Shown piece after piece: positions 1-11,465 of a DNA stretch of 64,000 nt. A program made the translations under genes and the position numbers. The number at the start of each line of letters is the position of its first letter. Positions within the stretch are counted from its first letter, which is position 1. The stretch spans positions 14,978,340-15,042,339 of the forward strand of contig NC_087081.1 in NCBI RefSeq assembly GCF_026151205.1, read 5' to 3'. A model generated the notes under the pieces. That model was not told where the DNA came from. It worked only from the letters and a program-made list of their open reading frames with translations, and did no database searches. This stretch comes from Bolinopsis microptera. Its lineage: Eukaryota; Ctenophora; Tentaculata; Lobata; Bolinopsidae.

Positions 1-1788
1 CCTGACCCTGACCCTGACCCTGACCCTGACCCTGACCCTGACCCTGACCCTGACCCTGACCCTGACCCTGACCCTGACCCTGACCCTGACCCTGACCCTG
101 ACCCTGACCCTGACCCTGACCCTGACCCTGACCCTGACCCTGACCCTGACCCTGACCCTGACCCTGACCCTGACCCTGACCCTGACCCTGACCCTGACCC
201 TGACCCTGACCCTGACCCTGACCCTGACCCTGACCCTGACCCTGACCCTGACCCTGACCCTGACCCTGACCCTGACCCTGACCCTGACCCTGACCCTGAC
301 CCTGACCCTGACCCTGACCCTGACCCTGACCCTGACCCTGACCCTGACCCTGACCCTGACCCTGACCCTGACCCTGACCCTGACCCTGACCCTGACCCTG
401 ACCCTGACCCTGACCCTGACCCTGACCCTGACCCTGACCCTGACCCTGACCCTGACCCTGACCCTGACCCTGACCCTGACCCTGACCCTGACCCTGACCC
501 TGACCCTGACCCTGACCCTGACCCTGACCCTGACCCTGACCCTGACCCTGACCCTGACCCTGACCCTGACCCTGACCCTGACCCTGACCCTGACCCTGAC
601 CCTGACCCTGACCCTGACCCTGACCCTGACCCTGACCCTGACCCTGACCCTGACCCTGACCCTGACCCTGACCCTGACCCTGACCCTGACCCTGACCCTG
701 ACCCTGACCCTGACCCTGACCCTGACCCTGACCCTGACCCTGACCCTGACCCTGACCCTGACCCTGACCCTGACCCTGACCCTGACCCTGACCCTGACCC
801 TGACCCTGACCCTGACCCTGACCCTGACCCTGACCCTGACCCTGACCCTGACCCTGACCCTGACCCTGACCCTGACCCTGACCCTGACCCTGACCCTGAC
901 CCTGACCCTGACCCTGACCCTGACCCTGACCCTGACCCTGACCCTGACCCTGACCCTGACCCTGACCCTGACCCTGACCCTGACCCTGACCCTGACCCTG
1001 ACCCTGACCCTGACCCTGACCCTGACCCTGACCCTGACCCTGACCCTGACCCTGACCCTGACCCTGACCCTGACCCTGACCCTGACCCTGACCCTGACCC
1101 TGACCCTGACCCTGACCCTGACCCTGACCCTGACCCTGACCCTGACCCTGACCCTGACCCTGACCCTGACCCTGACCCTGACCCTGACCCTGACCCTGAC
1201 CCTGACCCTGACCCTGACCCTGACCCTGACCCTGACCCTGACCCTGACCCTGACCCTGACCCTGACCCTGACCCTGACCCTGACCCTGACCCTGACCCTG
1301 ACCCTGACCCTGACCCTGACCCTGACCCTGACCCTGACCCTGACCCTGACCCTGACCCTGACCCTGACCCTGACCCTGACCCTGACCCTGACCCTGACCC
1401 TGACCCTGACCCTGACCCTGACCCTGACCCTGACCCTGACCCTGACCCTGACCCTGACCCTGACCCTGACCCTGACCCTGACCCTGACCCTGACCCTGAC
1501 CCTGACCCTGACCCTGACCCTGACCCTGACCCTGACCCTGACCCTGACCCTGACCCTGACCCTGACCCTGACCCTGACCCTGACCCTGACCCTGACCCTG
1601 ACCCTGACCCTGACCCTGACCCTGACCCTGACCCTGACCCTGACCCTGACCCTGACCCTGACCCTGACCCTGACCCTGACCCTGACCCTGACCCTGACCC
1701 TGACCCTGACCCTGACCCTGACCCTGACCCTGACCCTGACCCTGACCCTGACCCTGACCCTGACCCTGACCCTGACCCTGACCCTGAC
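1..1788. repeat. Telomere, (CCCTGA)n / (TCAGGG)n
   Basis: 298 uninterrupted copies of the hexamer CCTGAC (rotated CCCTGA) begin at the first base and end at 1788. The C-rich strand runs 5' to 3' inward, as expected for the left end of a chromosome. The complement, TCAGGG, differs from the common animal TTAGGG by one base. I see no variant unit, which is unusual because inner telomere repeats generally degenerate. No TTAGGG tract occurs next to it. Unique sequence starts abruptly at 1789. Confidence 0.93.
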
Positions 1789-2206
1789 GTATTATTTAAC
1801 GCTCCGATCGTACCATTTTAATCTAGTAGAAAATAAAAGCGAGAAGCTGCTAGCGAAAGAAGGTCAGGATCCTTTTCCTAGTGGTCCACGTAAAATAGCA
1901 GGGTTGGTGGATCGATCATGCAAATGGCTTTATTGTGTACTAGAGTTTGATCCTTTTCAGCTCATTGCAATAAAGGTTGAAATCGCTCCACCTTACTGCG
2001 ACTCGATCCCATTCAGTGGTTTTCTTATTTGACCTAAATGGAACCATTATCAGTGCCAAATTGTCTCCTGTTCCGCCTTTATATATTTTAAGTGCTCGAA
2101 TAGTCATCGATTCCACAACAAATAAGAGTCGTAGAAAAGCAAGTACCGTTAACCGTACGTTAGTTTCATTTCATTTCTTGTGATTTGTACCCAGGATACG
2201 AACCAA
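1789..2206. other. Subtelomeric spacer
   Basis: About 420 bp between the telomere and the first promoter. It holds no tandem repeat, no recognisable transposon and no convincing coding exon, so the chromosome has almost no subtelomeric buffer here. Confidence 0.6.
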
Positions 2207-2214
2207 TATATAAA
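2207..2214 (+). promoter_or_regulatory. TATA box of the LDLa receptor gene
   Basis: TATATAAA lies 78 bp upstream of the first in-frame ATG at 2292, leaving room for a short 5' leader of about 45-55 bases. It is the only strong TATA-like site between the telomere and the gene. Confidence 0.5.
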
Positions 2215-2291
2215 CCTAATTTTTACCGGCCGGCACGCAGTGAAACTGAAAGACTGTTAGACTTAAATTGATTCTGCCGGCTTGCACGATT

Positions 2292-4925
2292 ATGCGGATA
2301 CAGTTTATTCTTTTTACTTTTCTTGTGGCTACCATCTTCATGATTGAGCAACCGGATAACTCGGCCACTATTGGATATGAAGATTTGGTGTGCCTGGTTG
2401 CGGTCAGCCGCCCGGATTATGTGGTTCCTGATGCAGACTGTGCTAACCTAATATCAAAACTACCGTCCATCAGATATTATGAACGAATGCTGCAGTGGAA
2501 TGAAAAGTGCCAAATTTCATCCCTGCACGATAATCTCTTCTCGTGTCAAGTCAACATTGACGTGTTTGGCACTGACGTGACATTTAAAGATAAATCTTGG
2601 CTCTGCGAAATGAAAGATACTCGAGTATGTGACGGTGCATCACAGTGCGCAACTGACGAATGTCATTGCAAGGCAGAAGACGCAGAAAGAATATCCAGAT
2701 ATTACTTTTACTGCTTCGACGGCTCGGGTTGTATTACCTCCGAAAAACTCTGTGATGGAGTGCATCAGTGCAAGGACGGGTCGGATGAGTGCTTCTGTCC
2801 TGAGACAGTTGAAATTTTCTGTCCAATTCCAGACACAACGAGGCAAAACAAAATTTGTACATCTTCTGAACTATATTGGCGACGATTTGAGACGATCAGC
2901 TCTCTTAATTGCTCAGTACTAGCAGACAATGTTCCTGACAAACCTCATCCTCACCAGCATCTCGTCCAGAATTATTTCAACTACACCGATAAATGTCTTA
3001 AACAAATATTGTATGAATCGAGCGAAATGAGACTCGCAAACACTTCATTTTGGGATTCTGACGAAAAATACACATACGTATCCTCGATATGCAAAAACAA
3101 TTGTAGCGATGAAGCAGGCTTCGGAAAAGAAAAAATGTCATATTTTTGTAACCGCATAGTTTTCGCACGACTAACTGATCATCAAGTGATTAACAACTTG
3201 GCCTTCCTTTGTGAGGAAAATATGTTTTACTCGACCGGACAAAATGTTCCCATTAAAGCTATTTGTGATGGCCCACGTGATTGCAAAAATGGAGCGGACG
3301 AGATCGGCTGCCCAGGCCGGTTTTACTGCTCCAACCAAACCTGGGTAGACGAAAAAAAAAAGTGTGATAACGTGAAAGATTGTGCAAACGGACTTGATGA
3401 GTGTGAGACTTGCGATTCGGGGGATTTGTCCTCATCCCAATTCCTCATACGTTCCAAGATAATCCTGTTAGTTACCTCAGTGATGGGGCTGTCAATAGTT
3501 TTCCTGAATCTATATGAGGGTGGACAGTGCTTTCTCGGACAGCCAGCATCAAAGAAGGGAGAGATTGATAAAATCCTGCGACTCCAAATATTCGTGTATG
3601 ATGGGTTGATGGGTTGTTATCTGTGCTGTGTGGTGCTGGCGGCAATAGTCCTAAGAATGAGAGGAGACTATTGTATTATTGAGAGAGAATGGAGGGCAAG
3701 TAAATACTGCTCAGCTCTAGGAGTCCTCTTCTCATTTTCCTCCCATGGCTCCCTTATAGTTGTAGCTTTTGTGAGTATTCTCAGGTGCTATCATTGCACA
3801 GTACTCATTGTGACCAATGTTAGAAAAAAAGTTGTTGTCTTAGTCTCCGTAGTTATATTTTTGATAAACTCAGCCCATTCTATCGTTCCCATGCTTCCGT
3901 TTGCATTCGTCCAAGATATCTTTCGAACGGAAATATTTTTCTCAAACATTGAAGATAATCCTTTCTTCAGCAGGAATCCCGTGAATGTTTCCCATCTAGA
4001 CCGAATGTATCAAAACAAGTTTAAATATGAGAAAGACTCGAACGTGTATGAAGCCTTAGCTGTCTTGAAGAACGTGACCTCAAAGCCACAAATCTTTGAT
4101 ACTATGGAAGTAAGTTACTATGGTAACAATGGACTGTGTGTGCACAACATCTTCAAAGCTCAGAGTTCGTACAAAACATACAAGCTGACGTATTTAGCAG
4201 TGCTGGTTACTCTACTCATCGTTGTCGTAGTTACCTACTCTATGATTGTATTGAATGACAGAAAAAACAAAGCAGCAGTGGGCCAAAATAACGCCAACGG
4301 TGATCAGGACAACAATTCCAATGCTCTGACCATTAAAGTGGCTCTGATGATCGGAACTCAACTTGTGGGATGGATACCCCTTATCTGCACTACCATATAC
4401 TTCTACTATATGGATACTAGTTCAGTCCCTCCTCTAGTATTCGAAATGTTTGCTCTGGTGGTAATACCCATCAACAGTTTTCTGAATCCATTCTTTAATA
4501 GTGGGCTGTACAAGAAGGTTATTTTGCAAATAAAAAGATTGTGCGAGGCGGCAACAACTGTTGTCCTCAATAACAACCAACATCAGGATGTCGAGATAGT
4601 GAATGTAGAAAGATTGTGCGAGGCGGCAACAACTGTTGTCCTCAATAACAACCAACATCAAGGTGTCGAGATGTTGCAAATAAAAAGATTGTGCGAGGCG
4701 GCAACAACTGTTGTCCTCAATAACAACCAACACCAGGGTGTCGAGATAATGAATGTAGAAAGATTGTGCGAAGAGGCAACAACTGCTGGCCTTGATATTG
4801 GTAGCAACCAAAATCAAGGTGTCGAGATGTGCGAGGAGGTAGCAACTAATGATTTTTTTATTATCCATAATCGAGGTGCTGAGATTCTCGAAACCCCAAC
4901 TAACGACACAGAGAATCCAGCATGA
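2292..4925 (+). CDS. LDL-receptor class A domain G-protein coupled receptor (rhodopsin family, LGR/RXFP-like)
   Basis: An intronless 877-residue receptor. The frame is open from 2268, but the first ATG is 2292 and it starts a signal peptide (MRIQ, hydrophobic core to about residue 20). Cys-rich LDLa modules with CDG and DE motifs lie at about 105-124, 141-170, 307-340 and 346-370; the first is degenerate. A 7TM region follows at about 383-740. Its TM2-TM3 part (LMGCYL, RGDY, EWRASKYC, FSFSSHGS) resembles relaxin/glycoprotein-hormone receptors, and TM7 has NSFLNPFFNS in place of NPxxY. The DRY position reads ILR. There are no leucine-rich repeats, unlike type-C LGRs, so GRL101-like or LDLa-GPCR is the best label. 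The cytoplasmic tail has four RLCE(A/E)ATT repeats. It is probably a surface receptor; ligand unknown. A polyadenylation signal follows at 5030. Confidence 0.85.
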   Translation: MRIQFILFTFLVATIFMIEQPDNSATIGYEDLVCLVAVSRPDYVVPDADCANLISKLPSIRYYERMLQWNEKCQISSLHDNLFSCQVNIDVFGTDVTFKDKSWLCEMKDTRVCDGASQCATDECHCKAEDAERISRYYFYCFDGSGCITSEKLCDGVHQCKDGSDECFCPETVEIFCPIPDTTRQNKICTSSELYWRRFETISSLNCSVLADNVPDKPHPHQHLVQNYFNYTDKCLKQILYESSEMRLANTSFWDSDEKYTYVSSICKNNCSDEAGFGKEKMSYFCNRIVFARLTDHQVINNLAFLCEENMFYSTGQNVPIKAICDGPRDCKNGADEIGCPGRFYCSNQTWVDEKKKCDNVKDCANGLDECETCDSGDLSSSQFLIRSKIILLVTSVMGLSIVFLNLYEGGQCFLGQPASKKGEIDKILRLQIFVYDGLMGCYLCCVVLAAIVLRMRGDYCIIEREWRASKYCSALGVLFSFSSHGSLIVVAFVSILRCYHCTVLIVTNVRKKVVVLVSVVIFLINSAHSIVPMLPFAFVQDIFRTEIFFSNIEDNPFFSRNPVNVSHLDRMYQNKFKYEKDSNVYEALAVLKNVTSKPQIFDTMEVSYYGNNGLCVHNIFKAQSSYKTYKLTYLAVLVTLLIVVVVTYSMIVLNDRKNKAAVGQNNANGDQDNNSNALTIKVALMIGTQLVGWIPLICTTIYFYYMDTSSVPPLVFEMFALVVIPINSFLNPFFNSGLYKKVILQIKRLCEAATTVVLNNNQHQDVEIVNVERLCEAATTVVLNNNQHQGVEMLQIKRLCEAATTVVLNNNQHQGVEIMNVERLCEEATTAGLDIGSNQNQGVEMCEEVATNDFFIIHNRGAEILETPTNDTENPA
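4528..4830 (+). repeat. In-frame tandem repeat in the receptor C-tail
   Basis: About four units of roughly 72-75 bp, each encoding RLCEAATTVVLNNNQHQ plus a linker that alternates between VNVE and LQIK. The first three are almost identical at the DNA level and the fourth has diverged. Alternating linkers suggest a two-unit (about 150 bp) duplication on top of an older one. Confidence 0.85.
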
Positions 4926-5029
4926 CGTTTGTTTTTCCTTAATAGAGTCATTGAATTATTTGTTGCTACGTGACTATTTTTGTCGCTGTTGTTTTGTTCG
5001 CATGGTTTTGTCTCATAGTAACGAGTAAC

Positions 5030-5035
5030 AATAAA
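5030..5035 (+). terminator. Polyadenylation signal AATAAA
   Basis: Canonical AATAAA 105 bases after the receptor stop codon, in AT-rich sequence; the likely 3' end signal for that gene. Confidence 0.5.
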
Positions 5036-5164
5036 CTTATGAAATGATAAACATTTGACATAAAGCTTTTTTATTTGCTATTGCTATAAGCTATTCTCTA
5101 AATTGTAAATAATTTTGCTGTGCTATTAATAATAAGTTTTGCTAAATCACTTTACAAAACCTTT

Positions 5165-5226
5165 GTAATAAAATTTATTTTTCGATTTATTTTTCGATTT
5201 ATTTTTCGATTTATTTTTCGATTTAC
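5165..5226. repeat. 13-bp minisatellite
   Basis: About five copies of ATTTATTTTTCGA in tandem, downstream of the receptor gene. Confidence 0.8.
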
Positions 5227-5509
5227 TTTTGACTCGTTTTCTCACCTTTAATTATAATAAAAAGATGGAAGTAAATTAACGAATTGCAAATGAGCACAAT
5301 ACAAATTACGAAGGGAATATCAATTAAATAATTAAATCAAATGCGCAGTTGCTATATCTCCACGGAATAGAAAGCATACTTCCCAAATTGCGCGCATTGC
5401 AGTTATATTACTTTTTTTTTATAAACTTCATCATCATGAATCGAGATTAAATCATTTCGTTTCGAAATGTATTTTTTTATCTCAACACTTATTTTACTTC
5501 GGACATTCC

Positions 5510-5838
5510 AACAGCCACATTGTTACACAAGTGTGTAACCAGCCAATTACAGGAAGCCGAAGGATTCAATTATACATTAGGCCAGTGACGGTTAAGGTAG
5601 TGTGTACCATACTTTCTTCGCCCGAGACTTTGCTGCAATGGGCAGCTCCTCATTTTATAACCCTCACACCCGATTTCTCGAGTATTTGGCTGAGTGGACC
5701 GGGGGCTGCATAGACCACTCAGGATCCTTAGCTGAGCGTCTACGACGCTCACCCCACGGCTAGTGACAGAGTCGGGAATCGAACCTGGTACCTTAAGCAA
5801 TACCAAGCGGATTAACCAACTGAGTCACTAAGCCGTTG
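5510..5838 (-). mobile_element. tRNA-derived SINE
   Basis: Read on the minus strand, the head (about 5836 down to 5760) has an A-box-like TTAGTGACTCAGTTGG followed 35 bases later by a perfect B box, GGTTCGATTCC. These are internal RNA polymerase III promoter elements of a tRNA. A 250-bp non-tRNA body follows to about 5510. The head does not fold into a clean tRNA, so a SINE is more likely than a tRNA gene. The exact 3' end is not certain. Confidence 0.65.
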
Positions 5839-6117
5839 AATGATTAATGATTTAAAATGAATACAATTTTGGGTGCAATTTTAGATTCGATTTTGACCGT
5901 TCTGTGTACATGCTTATGCTTTATAATTATACGTTTTTGTTTCATGTAACAATGTAACATGGCTATGAGAAGAAAATTCATTGCATCGACTCAAGTTGTT
6001 TTCAAATTTAGGCACGCAAAATAACAAAAATACAAAATTGCAAAAACAAAAACAAAAAAAACCTCTTAGATGTTGTATCACGATTCACGTCGTGACCCTC
6101 ACGGTCATTTCACTATA

Positions 6118-7647
6118 GGCGCAGTTTATATCTCCGCCAAAAGCAAATTTGTAAGCACTCACGCGCATTATATCCAAATGTGATTTTAAATTTTCGCATT
6201 GGATCGTTGCTCATTGGATCGTTGCTATGCCGCGCCCTGCAGCAATTTATTCCTTCAATTGAGACCTTCGCCCCGCATTTAACTACTCGTCTGATATGAT
6301 ACCTTTATCTTTAAACAGCTTATTTTTTAAACATTTTATCAATTATTCTGTCTTATTTTGTTCCATTTTAAACTGTACGATCAGTTGTGAATTTGTTTAA
6401 TACATTTGAGTTTACAGTTGCAGTGCACTTTATCAGATTAGAATTTCAGTTGACTAATATTTTCTTCTCTTAAATCAGCTTATTGTTTAACATTTTCACT
6501 GCTATGACAGTATTAAAACTGTCATAACAAGGACTAGGAATAGCTCAACTCTAATAACTAGATCAAACATCTCGTGACAATTATTACAGTTTTAATACTG
6601 TCATATCAAGGATTAGGAATAGCTCAACTCTAATAACTAGATCAAACATCTCGTGACAACTATTGTAGTTTTAATACTGTCATAGCAGTGACTAGGAATA
6701 GCTCAACTCTAATAATTAGATCAAACATCTCGTGACAATTATTACAGTTTTAATACTGTCATAACAAGGACTAGGAATAGCTCAACTCTAACAACTAGAT
6801 CAAACATCTCGTGACAACTATTGTAGTTTTAATACTGTCATAACAAGGACTAGGAATAGCTCAACTCTAATAACTAGATCAAACAGCTCGTGACAATTAT
6901 TACAGTTTTAATACTGTCATAACAAGGACTAGGAATAGCTCAACTCTAACAACTAGATCAAACATCTCGTGACAATTATTACAGTTTTAATACTGTCATA
7001 GCAAGGACTAGGAATAGGGAAACAGGAGAAAAAGCTACAGACCATCAAGGCAGAATTAAAAGAATCATTTACCTAATACTTTTTAACAGTCACAGAGTTT
7101 TATAATAAAACTTTGTAAGAATTTTGATCGTTCTTTAAAGTTGTGTTTTGTTAACATCATATTTTGTATTTCTCGACTCAAAAAAAGCATGATTATAATT
7201 ACATATATGTAACAAACGAATCTTTTATCATTAAAAGCATTTCATGCTTTACTGCCGGTTTACTATACGACTGAAGTGCACAATTGTATGGAAAAGTAAA
7301 TTTATTCTCAATAATACGGGAGGAGGTGTTCTTACAAAATTGTACTAATATCACCCCCGTAGGTATACCGGTACCGGTACACCGTTATTATATAGGTACT
7401 GGTTTATTCTCTACTAAATATCGCCCATGTATAATATCGTCTCCCATGCTATTAATGTGCCAAGTTCGAATTCGGTTTCTTGCACTTTACTTATATATAA
7501 TATTTTGCTTCCTGTAAACTGGTATGTTAGGAAGCAAAAGAGGCTGTTTAATGTAACTTCAGGAAGGCGCGACTGTGAAAATAGTTGAGAAAACTACGCG
7601 CATTAATGCTAAAATGTGATGCTTTTGGCGGAGATATAAACTGCGCC
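6118..7647. mobile_element. Non-autonomous TIR transposon with 10-bp target duplication (Mutator-like)
   Basis: Perfect 28-bp terminal inverted repeats begin GGCGCAGTTTATATCTCC at 6118 and end at 7647. The element is flanked on both sides by the same 10 bp, TTTCACTATA (6108-6117 and 7648-7657). A 9-11 bp duplication is typical of Mutator-like elements. No transposase ORF is present in the 1,530 bp; about a third of the interior is a 78-bp minisatellite. Boundaries are exact; the superfamily is inferred from duplication length only. Confidence 0.8.
6500..7016. repeat. 78-bp minisatellite inside the TIR element
   Basis: About six units of 78 bp containing GACTAGGAATAGCTCAAC and the palindromic junction around CAGTATTAAAACTG. 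Copies differ by scattered substitutions. Confidence 0.85.
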
Positions 7648-7689
7648 TTTCACTATATACATGATATATAGTAGAGTTTCTACGATACA

Positions 7690-8164
7690 TTGCTCTATCC
7701 AGAGCCCTTGCACTTGCAGTAGCGCGCGCCCGCCTCACGGCTTGTGAAACAAGCGCGCCCGCAGTGGCGCGAAAGGACATGGTTAGGTAAATACGATACA
7801 GGTTGACCATCGTTAATGATCTGGCCCGGCGCGCGCTACTTCGTAGCACGTGCTTACTGGGCCGCGCTCAGCCTGTCATTCCGCCGAATCTCTATTCGGC
7901 GTTTATGTTAATGAACATAATAGCCTGAGGTCCCCAAGTAAAGCACGTGCCATCGAGAAGAAAACGGCGCGCGTTTTTTACGAAGAAATTTAGATGAGTA
8001 ACATCCTTCACATAGCCATGTGTATACGCGTACGGCGGTCGCTTACCTGGGGACCCCAGGCTATTATGTTCATTACCATAGAGATTAGGCGGAATGACAG
8101 GCTGAGCGCGGCCCAGTAAGGCGGTCGCGCGCTACTGCAAGCGAGAGGGCTCTGGTTAGAGCAA
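7690..8164. mobile_element. Inverted-repeat (foldback-type) element
   Basis: Outer arms (TTGCTCTA...CAGAGCCCT...GCAGTAGCGCGCG) and inner arms (CTCAGCCTGTCATTCCGCC...AACATAATAGCCTG) on the left are matched in reverse complement on the right, down to 8035. The arms are imperfect. No coding sequence and no clear target duplication. The GC-rich arms stand out from AT-rich surroundings. Confidence 0.6.
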
Positions 8165-9995
8165 GTAACATCCGTCAACTATACTATACAGGGGGAGCTG
8201 CACACTCGTGCGCGGCGGGTCATACAGCGCATGCCAACTTGATACATGTTATAAAAGTGGCATGCAACGTATGTCAAATGCAGACAACTAAAATGATGGT
8301 TATTTTATTAATCGTAGGTTTATCATTTATATAACCTACAGCTACCTACCAGGACGCGCGCTGAGTAAGTTGGACTCGTCGAAGGTCCTGGAACAATTTT
8401 TTAAACGAGTATCATGAGTATATATGTTCGATAAGAAGTTGTTGAGGCAGCTGATACGAATAGAAATCTTGTCAACCTTTTTCGAATATCAGGGATCGGA
8501 TTTTGATCATTCGTAAATATGCTTCTGCATGGTATACATAACAGTATAAAATCATGTTATTCATTTTATTATGATTATAGAATTCTGGTTTTGGTGAGGA
8601 AGCCTTGCAGCAGATATCCAGGTATCCACGAATTCTTTCCTCATGTAGTGACTGATACGGGTGGAGAACCTATATTTGAAGGAAGATGAGCGGGGAAGTT
8701 GTATTTGGTGAGAAGCTTGTGGATGTTGTTGTACCAAGAAAGGCCAAGCATAATCTGCTCGTAAAATGCAGTATAGTAGTAGAGAATAAATTCTTTTGGT
8801 GCTTTCAAGGCGACTATTATATAGAGGTGGCACCTACTTTCAACCTAGCAACCTATGTTTGATGCTTTAGAATGGACGGACAAGGACCATTTGATATACT
8901 TATGGGTATGTAGGGGCAGGCTTTGTAAATTTAAATTTAAAATCTTGGGGGATCAATTCTCACCCAATTTACTGGAGAGTTTCTAAGGTACCTGATACAA
9001 ATCAAGGTTTGTTTTGATTTCTTAGTATATATATATATTTCATTGCTGAACTTCTACACAATAAAAAAGCGGTTTTTACCGGTATTGACAGCGGTTTTGA
9101 CACTGCAGACTGATGAAAAATATCATTAATAAGGTAGAAGCTACATGTCTGATGAGTTACTTCAGTTAATTAGTGAAAAGTTTAAACGTGAACTTGTCAT
9201 AGTTATCATAATCTGCTGTTCCATTGAATTAGAGCGAAGAAGTTGTGTTTTTTAATGCTATAAATCATATAATCTTAAATTAACCGTTTTGAATTATTTT
9301 TTAACTTGGTGCAAATATTATTGTTAAAATTTGCTTCGCATTAAATTAAATTATTATTTCATTTCAATAATTTATATTTTGTATATCTTACATAACGCGA
9401 AATTTTTGTGTCACACTCCCGGCTTTGCCGATTTGGACCCCAATGTTAACCTTGCAGCAGTTGTGTCAGCCCAATATAATCTTAAAGTATGATCGTACTT
9501 ATTGTAATGAACAAGAGACCCATAATTAATACAATAAGCGAGATACTCGTCAACTCAGCAGCAGTTTCTGTCCGTGTGATGTGCTGTTCTTCTCCTTTCT
9601 GTGTCCCTGTGGTTTTGTTTTGTAAATATTTTGTTTTTTACAACATTTAGTAGTGTTTTAAGCAAATATTTCAATCGAACTTAATAGTTAATAATAACAA
9701 ACACAAATACTAGACACTTAACTTTTTAACTTGTATTATATTATATATTACTTGAAAGCCCGTGGTCACAGGGAGGAAGCTAATAGTATTTTTTGGTAGA
9801 CAGTTTTTATAACATCAACAAATATCCATCACAACCGAAGTTACAGCCAATTGAAATATAGCTCGCACTGAAAACCACCTAATAACAACAAAAAAACGAT
9901 CAAAATGCCCCTCTCAAATCCTTGCATGTGCAAGTGCACTTTTAACACCTTTATCATGGTAACTTTGCAACTACCTATTTCTCAATATTCAATAG
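8165..9995. other. Non-coding stretch, nothing recognised
   Basis: 1.8 kb of AT-rich sequence. Open frames are short and compositionally random. I see no repeat, RNA gene or element boundary here. Confidence 0.5.
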
Positions 9996-9997
9996 TA

Positions 9998-10764
9998 CAG
10001 GGTGGGCCAAAAGTCAGTGTGCAAACGTTGGCCTTAATAGCTCAGTCACTGAGTGCCCAATTGAAATACTTCCTTCTGGTATGACTTAGTACCACCACTG
10101 GTTCTTGGAATTTGTCAACTCGAAAAATATTCGCGTTCATTTTTTTCAAATGGAGGTTCATTTTCACATTTATTTGATAGTTTGGATAGTCGGATCAAGC
10201 TAAATGTTATTGAATTGTGTTTGGCCATTCGAATTACGTTTGTCCTGAAAGAATTAGAACTGTAGCTTCTCAGATGACCAAGATATGAAGCATAACGAGT
10301 TTATTCATTACGTGTGATCAGGTGATTGGTTTACCTAATCACGTGATAAGGTGACCCCGTTAACTACCCCGTTAAACAATATGGGAATTGTTAAGGGTGC
10401 CCAATTAAGGTGTCGTGTCACGGTGTCACATAATCACCCAGTCAATTTTGTTAACGAGATACACAAAATGCTTGATAACTTCGTCATTTCTAATCTGTTT
10501 TGCCTCATGTTTTTAGATCATATGCAACATTTGATAATCTACCGTCTCTAAAAAAATTAGGCGTTCAGCATGTTCAAAGGAAACAATATAGGTGTTTTAA
10601 TATTGAATGGGCGTGGTCTAAAATATTCGAATTTTCAAATTTTGACGACGGAATCCTCGAACCAGTAAGTACAGTATGCCATCTGCAAAGCAACAACTCT
10701 CAAATATAAAACACGGCGGAGGTATAAGACACAACGTTTGCACACTGACTTTTGGCCCACCCTG
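9998..10764. mobile_element. Mariner-type MITE
   Basis: Perfect 33-bp inverted termini (CAGGGTGGGCCAAAAGTCAG...) bound 767 bp and are flanked by TA on both sides, the insertion signature of Tc1/mariner elements. No transposase frame remains. A rearranged relative lies at 46973-47677. Confidence 0.8.
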
Positions 10765-11465
10765 TATGTACAAGCTGATTTGTTGTGAAAATCCTTAAAC
10801 AATTTATACGTTTGTGCTTGCAGCTGATATCAGGCTTGGGGTGGTGCCTTAGAAGCGGTATTTCGGGTACCAGTAAAGCTCTTACAGGCAACTGGTTCCT
10901 TTTGCCAGCCGTTTTTAGTCTAGTACTGTCTCATTTCTGGTCTGAGAACATGCGCAACAAAATTTTGATATGCCATGACGTGGAATTATTTGTAAGATGG
11001 CTTGTAAACCATAAACTTATTTAAACTGCGCTGCCTGTCAATCGTGAATATTGAACTGCTACAATAGATTTGCTAGGTATAATATTAATTTGTATTTTAA
11101 AGATTATTGTAGGGATTTAACTATTTGTTTTCAGGAGAAAGTTTTTTTAATTTTGGTGTAGCTTGTTCGACCTATTGTGATTATTTATTTATTTTAGTAT
11201 TCTGCTGTTTTAACATACTTTTGATATCTTCCGTGATTATGATATTTCTTTGTGTAGTGGTTGCATTAAGTGTTAAAGTCTGCACTGCAAATTACATAAA
11301 CCAATGCAAAATTGAAATTGAAGAAAAGATTAAACTAAACTCGAAATTTTATACTGCATAATCCAGTGAAACGAATGTATTTTTCATTGATTTCAATCAT
11401 CTTATCAATTAATCGATTGAACCAATTAAATCAATTAAGTCATCAACTAAAATTTAAAGCAAGAA

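Noticed and set aside
2268-2291. Upstream extension of the receptor frame to 2268
   Set aside because: It begins with TTG; the first ATG, 2292, directly starts a signal peptide.
4434-4868. 144-codon minus-strand frame
   Set aside because: Shadow of the receptor's repeated tail; no independent coding signs.
10785-11361. Two frames of 79 and 78 codons upstream of tetraspanin
   Set aside because: Composition is typical of AT-rich random DNA and no splice or domain evidence links them to a gene.
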